Positions 41,939 to 52,264 of a stretch of 64,000 nucleotides of DNA are shown here, in pieces (position 1 is the first letter of the stretch; each line of letters starts with the position of its first letter). The notes below the pieces were generated by a model. The model was not told where the DNA came from. It did not search any database and saw only the letters and a list, made by a program, of their open reading frames with translations. Location of the stretch: the NCBI GenBank assembly GCA_902775475.1, contig CACYME010000013.1, positions 1 to 64,000 on the forward strand, written 5' to 3'. This DNA comes from an uncultured Prevotellaceae bacterium (GTDB lineage Bacteria; Bacteroidota; Bacteroidia; Bacteroidales; Bacteroidaceae). The position numbers were made by a program, and so were the translations under genes.

Positions 41939-41946
41939 TAACTTTG
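41939..41946 (+). promoter_or_regulatory. -7 box of the 1222-residue protein gene
   Basis: TAACTTTG, consensus, giving a leader of about 100 bases. The leader contains a 24-codon frame (41982-42056) whose TGA overlaps the ATG of the main gene. Confidence 0.6.
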
Positions 41947-42052
41947 CAGCGGAAAGGTCGCTTAGTGTCAAGTGGCTTGGTATGAACAATACACATATAA
42001 TATATTCGAGAACCTTTTTATTATTTACTAACTTTACTAATTTTTATCGCTT

Positions 42053-45000
42053 ATGAAATTTTCAAAACTACTCGTTTTGAGCGCGCTCTGGTTGGGAATG
42101 GCCAGTGCTGCAAAGGCTGAGGTGCCTCAGAGCCAGTGGGTCATCCCCGAGCCTCAGGGCCTGGAGTTCACCACGTTCACTGACGATGCCACTCAGTATT
42201 ATCTCTACAACCCTGGCGCAAAGATGTTCTTTGCCAGTGGTAACTCTTGGAACACGCAGGCCAGCGTCCGTGCTTTCGGCTATCCCTTCTGGGTGGAGCC
42301 CAGCATGGAGGAAGATGCTCCAGAAGGCTCCTATGAGCTGTGGGACAACTTCAGCAACGCCGACCGTGCTGATGTCACTGGTCCTCACAACCTCTTTACT
42401 GATGATGGAGGTTCTACTTGGGTAGACCATGGTACCCAGGGCAACTACTCATGGTCGTTCACCATCGTGGGCGATTTCGTGCGCTTCCAGAATGTGGCCC
42501 TCATCGCCGATAAGCCCGAATTCGATGGAAGATACCTCGGCTGGGATGGTAGCTACAAAGGCGAGAAGTACAGCAGCGTGCTGCTCATGCTGTCTCCCGA
42601 CGAGCCGGGTGTCTGCGTCGACTGGCGTGCCGTGACCACCGAGTCTTACGAGGCTTTTGTTGCCAGCGATGCCTACACCACCTACACCAACGGTGTGGCT
42701 TGCTACTTCCTGGCCAACCAGCTGCGTGCGCTGCTCGTGGAGGCCGAGGAGATTGGTGCCGACGTGGCTGAGCAGCTCGCCGTGTTCACCAACCTCAACA
42801 GCACTCCCGACGAGCTCACCGCTGCCATCGCTGCCGCACAGGCTGCCATCGACAAGCGCAAGCAGGAGCTGATTGACAACGAGTACGACAACGCCACCGT
42901 GGCCAACCCCGTCGACGTCACCGCCAAGTTCCTGAGGAACTTCGACTTCAAGGGCGATGACCTGACCACCGGCTGGAGCGGCGACGCCTTCGGCTCCTAC
43001 GGCCCGAAGGAGAATGCCGAGCACTACAACAAGACCTACAACACCTATCAGGACGTGAACGGCGGCATGAAGCCCGGTGTCTATGCCCTCGGCGTGAAGG
43101 CCTTCTATCGTGCTGGTAACTCGCAGCCCGCCTGGGACAACTACAAGGCTGGCAATGCATCATCGAAGCTGGCTAAGGTCTACGGACAGACCGGTAAGCT
43201 CGCTGCCAAGGACGTCGTGGAGCGCGAGGCTTCCATCGTGTCGCCCTGCGTGGCCATGATTCCTCAGGGCACTGAGGGCCTGGTCGGTTCATGGTCGGAC
43301 ATCAGCGACACCGACGAGTATGGCGAAGTCGTGGGCAACTACGTCATCCCCAACAACATGGAGGCTGCCGAGTATGCCATGCACACGCTGGGACTCTATG
43401 ACAACAAGGTCATCGTGGCCGTGATGGCCGAGACCGACAGCCTGCGCATCGGCGTGCGCAAGAGCTCGAGCATCGACGGTGACTGGAGTATCTTCGACGA
43501 CTTCTCCATCACCTACATGGGTAAGGGTGCTGACGCTTGCAACTACTACCTCGAGGAGGCCCTGAAGAACTTCGGCGACTACACGCCCGATGAAGGCACG
43601 CTCTACACCGAGGCTTATCTCACCGCCTATCAGGAGGCTCTGCAGGGCGACAAGACCGCCAACAACCTCGACGAGGTGAACGCCATCCTGAACGCCATCG
43701 ACAACACCTATGCTGCCCTGATGAAGAACATCGACCTCTGGAAGGAGTATCAGAATGTGATTAAGAAGGGTACGGCCATGATCAGCAATCCCAAGTATGC
43801 CGGCATCGAGGAGATGGACGCACTGGGCGACTACATCGACTTCGAGGCTGAGGACATCCTTGATGCTCTTGAGCTGACCAACGAGGAGCTGGAAGCTGCC
43901 ATCGCTCAGCTGAACGAGTGGATTGAGATTATCATCGACAAGTCAAAGAAGGATAAATGGGAAGGCAAGGACATGACTGAATACATCACGAACCCAGGCT
44001 TCGATGAGGACAAGGATATCAACTCTGGTGCTGCTGAGGGCTGGACCATCGACCGCATCAGTGGCGGTAACGTCGTGCGCGGACCGCTCGGCCAGGCCAA
44101 CCAGGACATCATGGTCAGCGCTCTGGGCGAGCAGAACTTCTGCTTCGAGTCGTGGCACTGCCACAAGTGGGACGTCTGGCAGGAGGTAACTGGCCTGCCC
44201 GAGGGTATGTATGAGCTGCAGGTGCAGGGCTACGTGCGCTGCGAGGTCAACGGCTACACCCAGGGCGACCCCATCGATCCCGACTTCCCCTCACCCGTCT
44301 ATCTCTACATGAACTCCGCTCAGACTTCGTTCCCCAGCGTCTACGACGAGGATATCGACCCGTCGCACTACCTGGAGGATGGCACGCTGCCCGTCGTGGA
44401 GAACCACTCCTGGACTGGTGCCGATCCTAACCATCCCAACTCAATGGGTGCTGCCAGCCTCTGCTTCAAGTGGGGCATGTACAAGAAGCAGGCCTACGGT
44501 CTGATTGCCAAGGACGGTGACACCTTCCGCATCGGCGTGAAGATGGATGCCGACCAGGATTGGTGGTGCATCTGGGATAACTTCAAGCTCATCTACCATG
44601 AGCCTACGGCAGAAATGGTGCAGCCCGTCCTCGAAGAGGAGCTGGCTAAGCTCGACCTCTCGAGGCCCATGGGTAAGGACGTCTATGAGCGCGCTGCTGC
44701 CCTGAAGGCTGCTGCCGAGGAGGCCATCGCTTCCGGCGACGGCAAGGCCATGTTCGACGCCCTCTCCGACCTCTATGACCTGGGCGATGCCATCAACACC
44801 TCCGTGGCCCTCTTCACTCGTCTGCAGAACGCTGCCACCGAGCTGTGGGACAACATCAACGCTTCCGACAACCAGGCTGCCATCAGCCAGGCTCAGGCTC
44901 TCTACTACGAGATTACCGATGGCATCGAGGCTCACTCCATCACCGACGCTGAGGCCGAGGAGTACATGAACAAGATTGCTGCCATGAAGACCTCCCTGGC

Positions 45001-45721
45001 TCTGCCTGGTGACCTGGACACTGCTACCGATGACAACCCCATCGAAATTACTGGCGTCATCGTCAACCCCAACTTCGACGAGAATGCCAACGGCTGGACC
45101 TATGCTTTCGCTGCTGTGACCAACGTGGGTCCGCAGGGTGCTTCCTACTCGAACGATGAGGACGGTGTCTACATCGACCACTTCGTGGAGAGCTGGCGCA
45201 GCGGCAACGCTCCTCTGGGCGACGGCACCATCGAGCAGACCATCCTGGCTCTGCCTGAGGGTACCTACTCACTCGAGGCTGACGTGATTGCCAACCTGCA
45301 GAGCCGCGCTGCTGATGCCATCGCCGAGGATGGCGAGGGCTTCTACCTCTTCGCTGCTGAGGAGAATGGCGAGAAGAGCGCTCTGCCCATAGCTACCGCC
45401 AACGGTAAGCCCAAGCACTTCGCCGTCGTCTTCCACAAGGCTGCTCCCGCTACCAAGCTCACCATCGGTCTGGAGGCCAAGAACGCCGTGGGTAACTGGC
45501 TGGCTGGCGATAACTTCCAGCTGTTCTACTTCGGCAAGAACAGTGCCAAGCAGCCCGATGCCGACCTCACTGGCATCGAGGAGATGGCTGCTCCGCAGCG
45601 TGTCTTCGTGGAGTTCTTCACCCTCGACGGCCGCAAGGCTAACAGCATGGAGAAGGGCATCATGATCCAGAAGATTACCACTGCCGACGGCACCGTCGTC
45701 GTGAAGAAGGTACGCAAGTAA
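42053..45721 (+). CDS. Large modular secreted protein with T9SS-like C-terminal signal
   Basis: A 1222-residue exported protein of unknown function. The signal peptide is residues 1-22 (MASAAKAE). The chain alternates helical segments (about 205-295, 505-650, 880-1010, rich in Ala/Glu/Leu like FIVAR modules) with beta-rich modules of about 200 residues that start in the same way: FLRNFDFKGDDLTTGWSGD, YITNPGFDEDKDINSG and VIVNPNFDENANGWTY. Each contains a late W/I-x-D/F-D-D/N-F motif (IFDDFSITY, IWDNFKLIY, LAGDNFQLFY), typical of carbohydrate-binding jelly rolls. The end FFTLDGRKANSMEKGIMIQK plus a basic tail looks like a type IX secretion sorting domain. No catalytic domain is visible. It may bind a glycan or host surface. 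Confidence 0.75.
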   Translation: MKFSKLLVLSALWLGMASAAKAEVPQSQWVIPEPQGLEFTTFTDDATQYYLYNPGAKMFFASGNSWNTQASVRAFGYPFWVEPSMEEDAPEGSYELWDNFSNADRADVTGPHNLFTDDGGSTWVDHGTQGNYSWSFTIVGDFVRFQNVALIADKPEFDGRYLGWDGSYKGEKYSSVLLMLSPDEPGVCVDWRAVTTESYEAFVASDAYTTYTNGVACYFLANQLRALLVEAEEIGADVAEQLAVFTNLNSTPDELTAAIAAAQAAIDKRKQELIDNEYDNATVANPVDVTAKFLRNFDFKGDDLTTGWSGDAFGSYGPKENAEHYNKTYNTYQDVNGGMKPGVYALGVKAFYRAGNSQPAWDNYKAGNASSKLAKVYGQTGKLAAKDVVEREASIVSPCVAMIPQGTEGLVGSWSDISDTDEYGEVVGNYVIPNNMEAAEYAMHTLGLYDNKVIVAVMAETDSLRIGVRKSSSIDGDWSIFDDFSITYMGKGADACNYYLEEALKNFGDYTPDEGTLYTEAYLTAYQEALQGDKTANNLDEVNAILNAIDNTYAALMKNIDLWKEYQNVIKKGTAMISNPKYAGIEEMDALGDYIDFEAEDILDALELTNEELEAAIAQLNEWIEIIIDKSKKDKWEGKDMTEYITNPGFDEDKDINSGAAEGWTIDRISGGNVVRGPLGQANQDIMVSALGEQNFCFESWHCHKWDVWQEVTGLPEGMYELQVQGYVRCEVNGYTQGDPIDPDFPSPVYLYMNSAQTSFPSVYDEDIDPSHYLEDGTLPVVENHSWTGADPNHPNSMGAASLCFKWGMYKKQAYGLIAKDGDTFRIGVKMDADQDWWCIWDNFKLIYHEPTAEMVQPVLEEELAKLDLSRPMGKDVYERAAALKAAAEEAIASGDGKAMFDALSDLYDLGDAINTSVALFTRLQNAATELWDNINASDNQAAISQAQALYYEITDGIEAHSITDAEAEEYMNKIAAMKTSLALPGDLDTATDDNPIEITGVIVNPNFDENANGWTYAFAAVTNVGPQGASYSNDEDGVYIDHFVESWRSGNAPLGDGTIEQTILALPEGTYSLEADVIANLQSRAADAIAEDGEGFYLFAAEENGEKSALPIATANGKPKHFAVVFHKAAPATKLTIGLEAKNAVGNWLAGDNFQLFYFGKNSAKQPDADLTGIEEMAAPQRVFVEFFTLDGRKANSMEKGIMIQKITTADGTVVVKKVRK

Positions 45722-45768
45722 GTTCTCTCAAATGGTTAGATACAAACATCTGACAAATCTCTGACCCA

Positions 45769-45818
45769 AGGGTTCGGGGACAGCCTGAAAAAAGGCTGTC
45801 TCCGACCCCTTCTTTTTC
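45769..45818 (+). terminator. Terminator after the 1222-residue protein gene
   Basis: GGGGACAGCC, an eight-base loop and GGCTGTCTCC form a stem of about 10 bp, extended by outer G/C pairs (45769-45810) and followed by TTCTTTTTCTC. The rest of the spacer to 46045 shows no clear promoter box. Confidence 0.85.
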
Positions 45819-46045
45819 TCTATGAACCATCCTCGTGTGCTAAAAAGCACCAGAAACTGAATAGATTAACCTGATTGCTGAATACCTGAAAGAAGACATG
45901 CTCGATGCAAACGCTGCAACAAAGGCAGCGATGCGCGGGAAACGACAATGAAGACGAAAACAAGCTCCTCGAAAGAGAGAACGATATATATATAAGATGT
46001 ACGAACATTAAATAATAACAACTATAAAATAACCAAAGTAAACCT

Positions 46046-48823
46046 ATGAATCGAAGAACTATCTTCAAGCAAGGACAACGGGTGGCATTGGCCGCTTGCA
46101 GTCTGCTGATGGGTGCTGGAACGCTACAATCGTGTAAAGACGATGTGCTCACCGGCCAGCCAGAATGGCTGGGCAACTCCATCTACGAGCGGCTGCAGGA
46201 AGAGGGCAACTATACCACGATGTTGAAACTGATTGATGACCTGGACCAGCACGAGGTGCTGGGGCACACAGGCTCGAAGACGCTGTTCGTCGCCGACGAC
46301 CAGGCCTTCCAGGAGTGGTTCGCCACCAACAACTGGGGAGTGCGCAACTATGAGCAGATGACCATTGCTCAGAAACGCCTCCTGCTGAACAACTCGATGA
46401 TCAACAACGCCTACCTCATCGAGCTGATGTCGAACGCAAAGGCCCAGGGCGACGCAGGCACGCCAGAGTCGGGACGCACCATGCGCCGTGAGACGGCTAC
46501 CACCGTCTACGACTCCGTCTACATCATGCCCGTCGAGGCCATGCCGAACACACGGGGATGGAGCAAGCTGCGCCAGCGCGGAAAGGCTACGCCCATCCTG
46601 CGCGATGCCACCTCGGCACCCATGATTCACTTCCTGCCGGCTTTCATGCAGTATCACAAAATCTCTGATGCTGACCTGGCCGTGCTGACCAACCACAAAG
46701 CCACCAGCACCGCTGAGGCATGGGTGAACGGACAGCAGGTGGTGGAGCGTGACATCACTTGTAAGAACGGATACATCCACAAGGTGGGTGGCGTCATCGA
46801 GTCGTCGCCCAGCATGGCGCAGATTGTACACGAGCATCCCGTCATGTCGCTCTGGGCACACCTCATGGACCGCTACTCGGCACCTTACTACGATGCCAAC
46901 GCTACAAGAGAATATAATCGTATCTACAATAAAGACGACTCCGTCTACGTGCTGCGCTACTACAGCGGCAACTCCGCCGTTGGCTCGCTGGAGAAGGACC
47001 CCGACGACAACACCGTGGAGGCCCAGCTGAAGTTCGACCCAGGATGGAACCAGTACATCGACGGCAGTAACACCGCCGACCTGCACAGCGATGCCGGCGT
47101 GATGATCGTTCCCTCGAACGAGGCACTGGAATACTGGTGGAACCACGAGGGACGCGAGCTGCACGACGAGTATAAGGAGTGGGACTCCATTCCCGACAAG
47201 ACGCTGGCTCCGCTCATCGACGTGAATATGCTCACCAACTTCACCGAGGCCGTGCCCTCGAAGTTCAACATCGTGCTTAACGATGCCATGGAAGAACTGG
47301 GCATCCGTCCCGAGGACGTCGACTCCTGCTTCATGGCCTGCAATGGCGTGGTCTACATGACCAACAAGGTGTTCATGCCCGCACAGTATCAGGCGGTGTC
47401 CTATCCCGCACTGGCACACGCCACCACCATGAACACCATCTACTGGGCCATCTCTGGCGGTGAGCTGAAGAATGCCGACCGTATTGCCGAGCTGAACTTC
47501 CTGCCCTACCTCCTCTCCATGGACTCGCGCTATGCCATGGTGCTGCCCACTAACGACGCCATGATGACCTATGTGGACCCCTACTCCTACGGTAACTCAA
47601 CCGTGCTGAAGGACCAGTCGGGTGCTGACAGCGTGGCGCTTGAGCGCTTCGACGTCATCCAGTTCACCTACGACCGCACCAAGAGCCTTGCCAGCCGTGT
47701 GCAGGCCAAGCGCGTGGAGATGACCAGGGATGCCGACGGCAACATGGAGCGCACGGCAACGCCTGAGCGTAACGTCACCTCGACGGCACTGGTGAGGAAC
47801 ATGCTCTCCAGCATGGTAGACCAGTTCATCATCGTCGTGCCCGACACGTCGAAGACCCTTGAGACCTATATCGACGAGGGCTACAACTACTTCAAGGCCA
47901 AGGGCGGCTCGATGCTGCGCGTCAGCCGTGGCGACGATGGCAACCTCGTCTTCGAGGGTGGCTGGCAGATGGAGCATCCGGGTTCGGGCGTGCATGCCAC
48001 GCAGGTCTATCAGAAGAACAATGGTCGCTCCTATCAGGTGGAGTCGTCGGTGCCCATGCGTGCCGAGACATCGGTCTACCTGACGCTGAAGGGCAACCCT
48101 GAGTTCCAGGAATTCCTGAACCTGCTGGAGAACGACTATTGCAACTCCGGTACTGACGGTCTCCTCTCAGAGAAGCTGAGCAACCGCTACGATGCCGGTA
48201 TGAGAGCCAGGGGAAACAAGAACCTCCGCCTGCTCGACAACTATAACTATACTGTCTACATCCCCACCAACAGCTCTATCGAGAAGCTGCAGCAGGACAA
48301 GCTCCTGCCCAGCCCGCGTGAGCTGGATATCGATGGCGAGGTCGACAACGAGGTCCTCGACAGTGTCTGTGTGGCTGAAGGATGGTTCAACGAGCGTGCC
48401 ACCGAAACCGAGAAGGAGAACGTGAGGACGAAGGTCATCGCTGCCGTGAAGGGCATCATCACCGACTTCGTGCGCTATCACATTCAGGATCACTCCATCG
48501 CCATCGGCATGGCCAAGGAGCAGAACTACAAGCCCTACACCGCCTATGAGAGCATGGCCCGCAACCTCGACACTGGTCGTTTCTATCCCATAGAGGTCGA
48601 CTACGACACCAAGCAGATGGTCATTAGGGACGAGCGTGGCGTTGAGCACCATGTAGTGACAAAACCGGGTCTCTACAACCAGAACTGCTGTGAGTACTGG
48701 TTCTACAGCGACGGCCGACAGTTCATGGCCAGTGACGTGATGCTGCACCAGATTGACACACCGCTGCTATATAAGGACCTGAAGCCCTGGCGACAGGTGG
48801 TGAGTGAGGCTCTTGCCCAGTAG
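46046..48823 (+). CDS. FAS1 (fasciclin)-domain lipoprotein 1
   Basis: A 925-residue lipoprotein; the signal ends GAGTLQSCKDD (Cys30). Four FAS1-like hallmarks follow at intervals: TLFVADDQAF (near 80), VMIVPSNEAL (350), YAMVLPTNDAM (495) and YTVYIPTNSSI (735). The second FAS1 motif is visible as GYIHKVGGVIESSPSM after the first. FAS1 modules mediate adhesion or ligand binding. This is the first gene of a tightly spaced operon with two SusC/SusD pairs, so it is likely a surface-exposed partner in ligand capture. Its cargo is unknown. Confidence 0.82.
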   Translation: MNRRTIFKQGQRVALAACSLLMGAGTLQSCKDDVLTGQPEWLGNSIYERLQEEGNYTTMLKLIDDLDQHEVLGHTGSKTLFVADDQAFQEWFATNNWGVRNYEQMTIAQKRLLLNNSMINNAYLIELMSNAKAQGDAGTPESGRTMRRETATTVYDSVYIMPVEAMPNTRGWSKLRQRGKATPILRDATSAPMIHFLPAFMQYHKISDADLAVLTNHKATSTAEAWVNGQQVVERDITCKNGYIHKVGGVIESSPSMAQIVHEHPVMSLWAHLMDRYSAPYYDANATREYNRIYNKDDSVYVLRYYSGNSAVGSLEKDPDDNTVEAQLKFDPGWNQYIDGSNTADLHSDAGVMIVPSNEALEYWWNHEGRELHDEYKEWDSIPDKTLAPLIDVNMLTNFTEAVPSKFNIVLNDAMEELGIRPEDVDSCFMACNGVVYMTNKVFMPAQYQAVSYPALAHATTMNTIYWAISGGELKNADRIAELNFLPYLLSMDSRYAMVLPTNDAMMTYVDPYSYGNSTVLKDQSGADSVALERFDVIQFTYDRTKSLASRVQAKRVEMTRDADGNMERTATPERNVTSTALVRNMLSSMVDQFIIVVPDTSKTLETYIDEGYNYFKAKGGSMLRVSRGDDGNLVFEGGWQMEHPGSGVHATQVYQKNNGRSYQVESSVPMRAETSVYLTLKGNPEFQEFLNLLENDYCNSGTDGLLSEKLSNRYDAGMRARGNKNLRLLDNYNYTVYIPTNSSIEKLQQDKLLPSPRELDIDGEVDNEVLDSVCVAEGWFNERATETEKENVRTKVIAAVKGIITDFVRYHIQDHSIAIGMAKEQNYKPYTAYESMARNLDTGRFYPIEVDYDTKQMVIRDERGVEHHVVTKPGLYNQNCCEYWFYSDGRQFMASDVMLHQIDTPLLYKDLKPWRQVVSEALAQ

Positions 48824-48826
48824 AAG

Positions 48827-48942
48827 GTAAAATAGTAAAAAAGTAAAAAACAGTAAATCCTATGAAGATAAACGTATTCAAAAGGGTAGGACGGATGGTG
48901 AAATATCTTTTGCCTATTTACCTTTTTGCCCTTTTACCTTTA
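48827..48942. repeat. Inverted octamer arrays spanning the SusC-1 start
   Basis: The left arm (48827-48857) has units GGTAAAAT, AGTAAAAA, AGTAAAAA. The right arm (48906-48942) has TTTACCTT, TTTGCCCT, TTTACCTT and lies inside the codons of the SusC-1 signal peptide. The hairpin would enclose the start codon. Confidence 0.65.
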
Positions 48943-51900
48943 AGCGTGAGCGCCCAGGACATTACGTCGGTGCACGGTACCGTGAGCGACGAGCTGGGCG
49001 GACTGATGGGAGCCACCGTGTGTGAGATCGACGGTAATGGCCGTATCATCAACTCGGCTGTCACCGACCTCAACGGTAACTTTACCATGAAGGTGAAAAG
49101 CACCAAAGACAAAATCCGCTTCACCTACGTGGGTATGGCTGCGCAAGTGCTGCCCATCAACAAGACCACGTACAACATCCACATGAAGAGCGCCACCACC
49201 CTGAAGGAGGTGACCATCCGCTCGAAGAAACGCGCCAACGGTAACGGACTGCCCATCCCTGAGCGCGAAATCTCCTATGCTTCGCAGACCATCTCCATGA
49301 AGGAGTTCGAAGGTCTGGGCATGACGACCATCGACGAGGCCCTGCAGGGACGTATCGCCGGTCTTGACATCATCGGTAACAGCGGTGACCTGGGAGCTGG
49401 CTCTACCATGCGTCTGCGTGGTGCCAGCACACTCTCGACGCTGACTGACTCGAACCCGCTCATCGTTGTCGACGGCAACATCCGTCAGGTGAACATGGAT
49501 GGCTTCGACCTCGCCGGTGCCAACAACGAGAAGTTCGCCGAGCTGCTGAACATCAACCCTGAGGACATTGCCAGCATCACCGTGCTGAAGGATGCCGCTG
49601 CCTGCGCCGTCTACGGTTCACAGGGTGGTAACGGTGTCATCGAGCTCACCACCAAGCGCGGTTCGCGTGGCAAGCCCCGCATCACCTACTCGCTGAAGCT
49701 CACAGGCACCTATCAGCCCAAGGGCTACGACATGCTGAATGGTGATGACTACACCATGATGCTGAAGGAAGCCTACTTCAACCCCCAGCAGGACGATAAC
49801 AAGTCGGCTGGTATTCACGAAATCAACTACGAGCCCACCTTCTCTGAGTACGAGCAGTTCAACAACAACACCGACTGGCGCGACGCCGTCACACAGATGG
49901 GTCTGCGTCAGAACCACTACGTCACCATCACCGGTGGTGGTGAGAAGGCTTCGTTCCGTATTGGTGGTGGCTACGACCATGAGACTGGTACGATGATTAA
50001 GCAGAAGCTGGACCGCTTCTCCACCCGTGTGGCACTCGACTATAACGTCAGTGAGCGTATCCGCGTGAGCACCAACTTCGCCCTCACCTACACCAAGAAC
50101 GACATGAACTACGACGGTCTGCTGAGCATCGCCCTGCGCAAGATGCCTAACATGAGCATCTACGAACAGGATGAGTTCGGCAACGACACCGACCGCTACT
50201 ACACCATGCCGCAGGCCATCGCCGGCGAGACCGACTACCTGGGCGACCAGCGCGGACTGCGCAACCCCGTGGCATCGGCCAACCTGGCTATCAACCAGCG
50301 CCGTTCCTACGACATGAACCCTGAGCTGATCCTCGACTACAACCTGCTGGGCCTCGACGAAGACCACTGGCAGCTGAAGTGGCGCAGCTCGGTCTACATG
50401 AACATTGCCAACCAGTACACCGAGTCGTTCCTGCCGCAGGAACTCTCCTCGAAGGTGATGACGGATGAGAGCGTGAACGAGGCCAAGAACGGCTCGTCGA
50501 AGAGCGTGTCGTTCAACACCAAGCAGACGCTCACCCTCACGCCGGCCTTCTCCAACAAGGACCATCAGGCCATGGTGATGGGACGCTTCGAGCTCACCAG
50601 CGGCTCGTCGAACTCGATGTCGGAGCATGCTTATGGCCTGCCTTCAACTGATATCAACATCACTAATCCTGCCGGAGGTGGTAACCTGAAGAGTGTGAGC
50701 TCGTCCTACGGACAGTGGCGCTCCATGTACTACACCTTCTCTGGCCACTATACTTACAAGGGCCGCTACGTCGCCGATGCCACCGTCCGTGTCGACGGTA
50801 CCACGAAGTTCGGTCCCGGTCGCCGCTGGGGTTACTTCCCCTCGGTATCGCTGAAGTGGATTGTCAGTGACGAGCCCTGGATGAAGGCACTGAAGCCTGC
50901 CCTTTCGATGTTTGCCCTTCGTCCGGCTTGGGGACGCAATGGCCACCAGCCCTCGGCAAACTACCTCTACACCTCTATTTATTCAAGCACCGGCAGCACC
51001 TATCTCGGACGCGGTTCGTTCAGACCCGAGAACCTGAGACTGAGTGACCTGAAGTGGGAGACCGTTGAGAGCTATAACATGGGTATCGACCTGGGATTCT
51101 TCGATGGCCGACTCACCCTTACCGTCGAGGGCTACAACTCCACCACCTCAGACATGCTGATGCCATCGTTCCGCATTCCTTCGAACTCTGGCTACATGAT
51201 GGTGCCTAACCACAACAATGGTAAGATGCGCAACACCGGTTGGGAGTTCCACATCAACAGTAACCGTCTCATCACTGCCGGAAAGTTCAGCATGGACGTG
51301 AACGCCAACTTCGGTAACAACCGCAATGAGATTCTGGAGATGGATGAATACGTGCTGGAGAACAAGAACTCCGTCTACGGCTATGCCAACGGCGAGCACC
51401 TCAAGCGCGTGCAGCTGCACAACCCCTTCGGTGCCATCTACGGCTTCAAGTACCACGGTGTCTACCAGTATAACTACAACACGTTCAAGAACGCTGTGGC
51501 AGGCATGACTCCGGAGCAGATCTACGCTTACTGGACGCAGTTCCAGGCTGAGGGCAAGACGGCTCCTGTGGCTGTCGGCCCCGACGGCATGGTCATCCTC
51601 GACGGTAACAACGTGCCCAAGCGCATGATGTACGACTATCGTATCGACGGTACCGGTCACAACCAGTCGTTCCCCGGCTTCAACGGTGGTGATGCCATCT
51701 ACGAGGACCTCAACCACGATGGTCAGATCAATGCCCTCGACATCACTTACCTGGGTTCTTCGCTGCCTAAGCTCACTGGTGGTTTCGGTTTCAACTTCCG
51801 CTACGGACGCTGGAGCCTGAGCACACAGTTCACCTATCGTGTGGGCAACAAGATCATCAACAAGGCTCGTCTGAACGCAGAGTCGATGACTGGCAACGAC

Positions 51901-52260
51901 AACCAGAGCCAGGCTGTGAACTACCGCTGGCGCAAGGAGGGTGACATCACCTCTATACCCCGTGCCATGTTCGGAAACTCGTCGAACTACAACACGCTCG
52001 TCAGCGACCGCTTCGTTGAGGACGGCTCCTATCTCCGTATGAGCTATGCACAGCTTTCCTATTCGCTTCCCAAGAAGGTGCTGAAGCCCCTTGGACTGGG
52101 AGGAATCTCTTTCTATGGCAGTATCAACAACCCGTTCGTGCTGACGAAGTACTCGGGTGTCGACCCGGATATTGCTTTCGGAGGCGAGGACCCTGCCATC
52201 GATGGTGCGCAGACCCCGCGTTCACGTTCCTACACGCTGAGCATTTCCGTACAGTTCTAA
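48862..52260 (+). CDS. SusC/RagA-family TonB-dependent transporter 1
   Basis: Outer membrane importer of 1132 residues. The signal peptide (LFALLPLSVSAQ) is followed by a carboxypeptidase-like regulatory domain (VHGTVSDELGGLMGATVCEI, 35-105), a plug domain (ALQGRIAGLDI, LIVVDGNIR, ITVLKDAAACAVYGSQGGNG) and a beta barrel ending TLSISVQF. All landmarks are intact. It lies 38 bases after FAS1-1 and 4 bases before SusD-1. The h-region of the signal peptide is encoded by an octamer array. Confidence 0.95.
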   Translation: MKINVFKRVGRMVKYLLPIYLFALLPLSVSAQDITSVHGTVSDELGGLMGATVCEIDGNGRIINSAVTDLNGNFTMKVKSTKDKIRFTYVGMAAQVLPINKTTYNIHMKSATTLKEVTIRSKKRANGNGLPIPEREISYASQTISMKEFEGLGMTTIDEALQGRIAGLDIIGNSGDLGAGSTMRLRGASTLSTLTDSNPLIVVDGNIRQVNMDGFDLAGANNEKFAELLNINPEDIASITVLKDAAACAVYGSQGGNGVIELTTKRGSRGKPRITYSLKLTGTYQPKGYDMLNGDDYTMMLKEAYFNPQQDDNKSAGIHEINYEPTFSEYEQFNNNTDWRDAVTQMGLRQNHYVTITGGGEKASFRIGGGYDHETGTMIKQKLDRFSTRVALDYNVSERIRVSTNFALTYTKNDMNYDGLLSIALRKMPNMSIYEQDEFGNDTDRYYTMPQAIAGETDYLGDQRGLRNPVASANLAINQRRSYDMNPELILDYNLLGLDEDHWQLKWRSSVYMNIANQYTESFLPQELSSKVMTDESVNEAKNGSSKSVSFNTKQTLTLTPAFSNKDHQAMVMGRFELTSGSSNSMSEHAYGLPSTDINITNPAGGGNLKSVSSSYGQWRSMYYTFSGHYTYKGRYVADATVRVDGTTKFGPGRRWGYFPSVSLKWIVSDEPWMKALKPALSMFALRPAWGRNGHQPSANYLYTSIYSSTGSTYLGRGSFRPENLRLSDLKWETVESYNMGIDLGFFDGRLTLTVEGYNSTTSDMLMPSFRIPSNSGYMMVPNHNNGKMRNTGWEFHINSNRLITAGKFSMDVNANFGNNRNEILEMDEYVLENKNSVYGYANGEHLKRVQLHNPFGAIYGFKYHGVYQYNYNTFKNAVAGMTPEQIYAYWTQFQAEGKTAPVAVGPDGMVILDGNNVPKRMMYDYRIDGTGHNQSFPGFNGGDAIYEDLNHDGQINALDITYLGSSLPKLTGGFGFNFRYGRWSLSTQFTYRVGNKIINKARLNAESMTGNDNQSQAVNYRWRKEGDITSIPRAMFGNSSNYNTLVSDRFVEDGSYLRMSYAQLSYSLPKKVLKPLGLGGISFYGSINNPFVLTKYSGVDPDIAFGGEDPAIDGAQTPRSRSYTLSISVQF

Positions 52261-52264
52261 GAGC

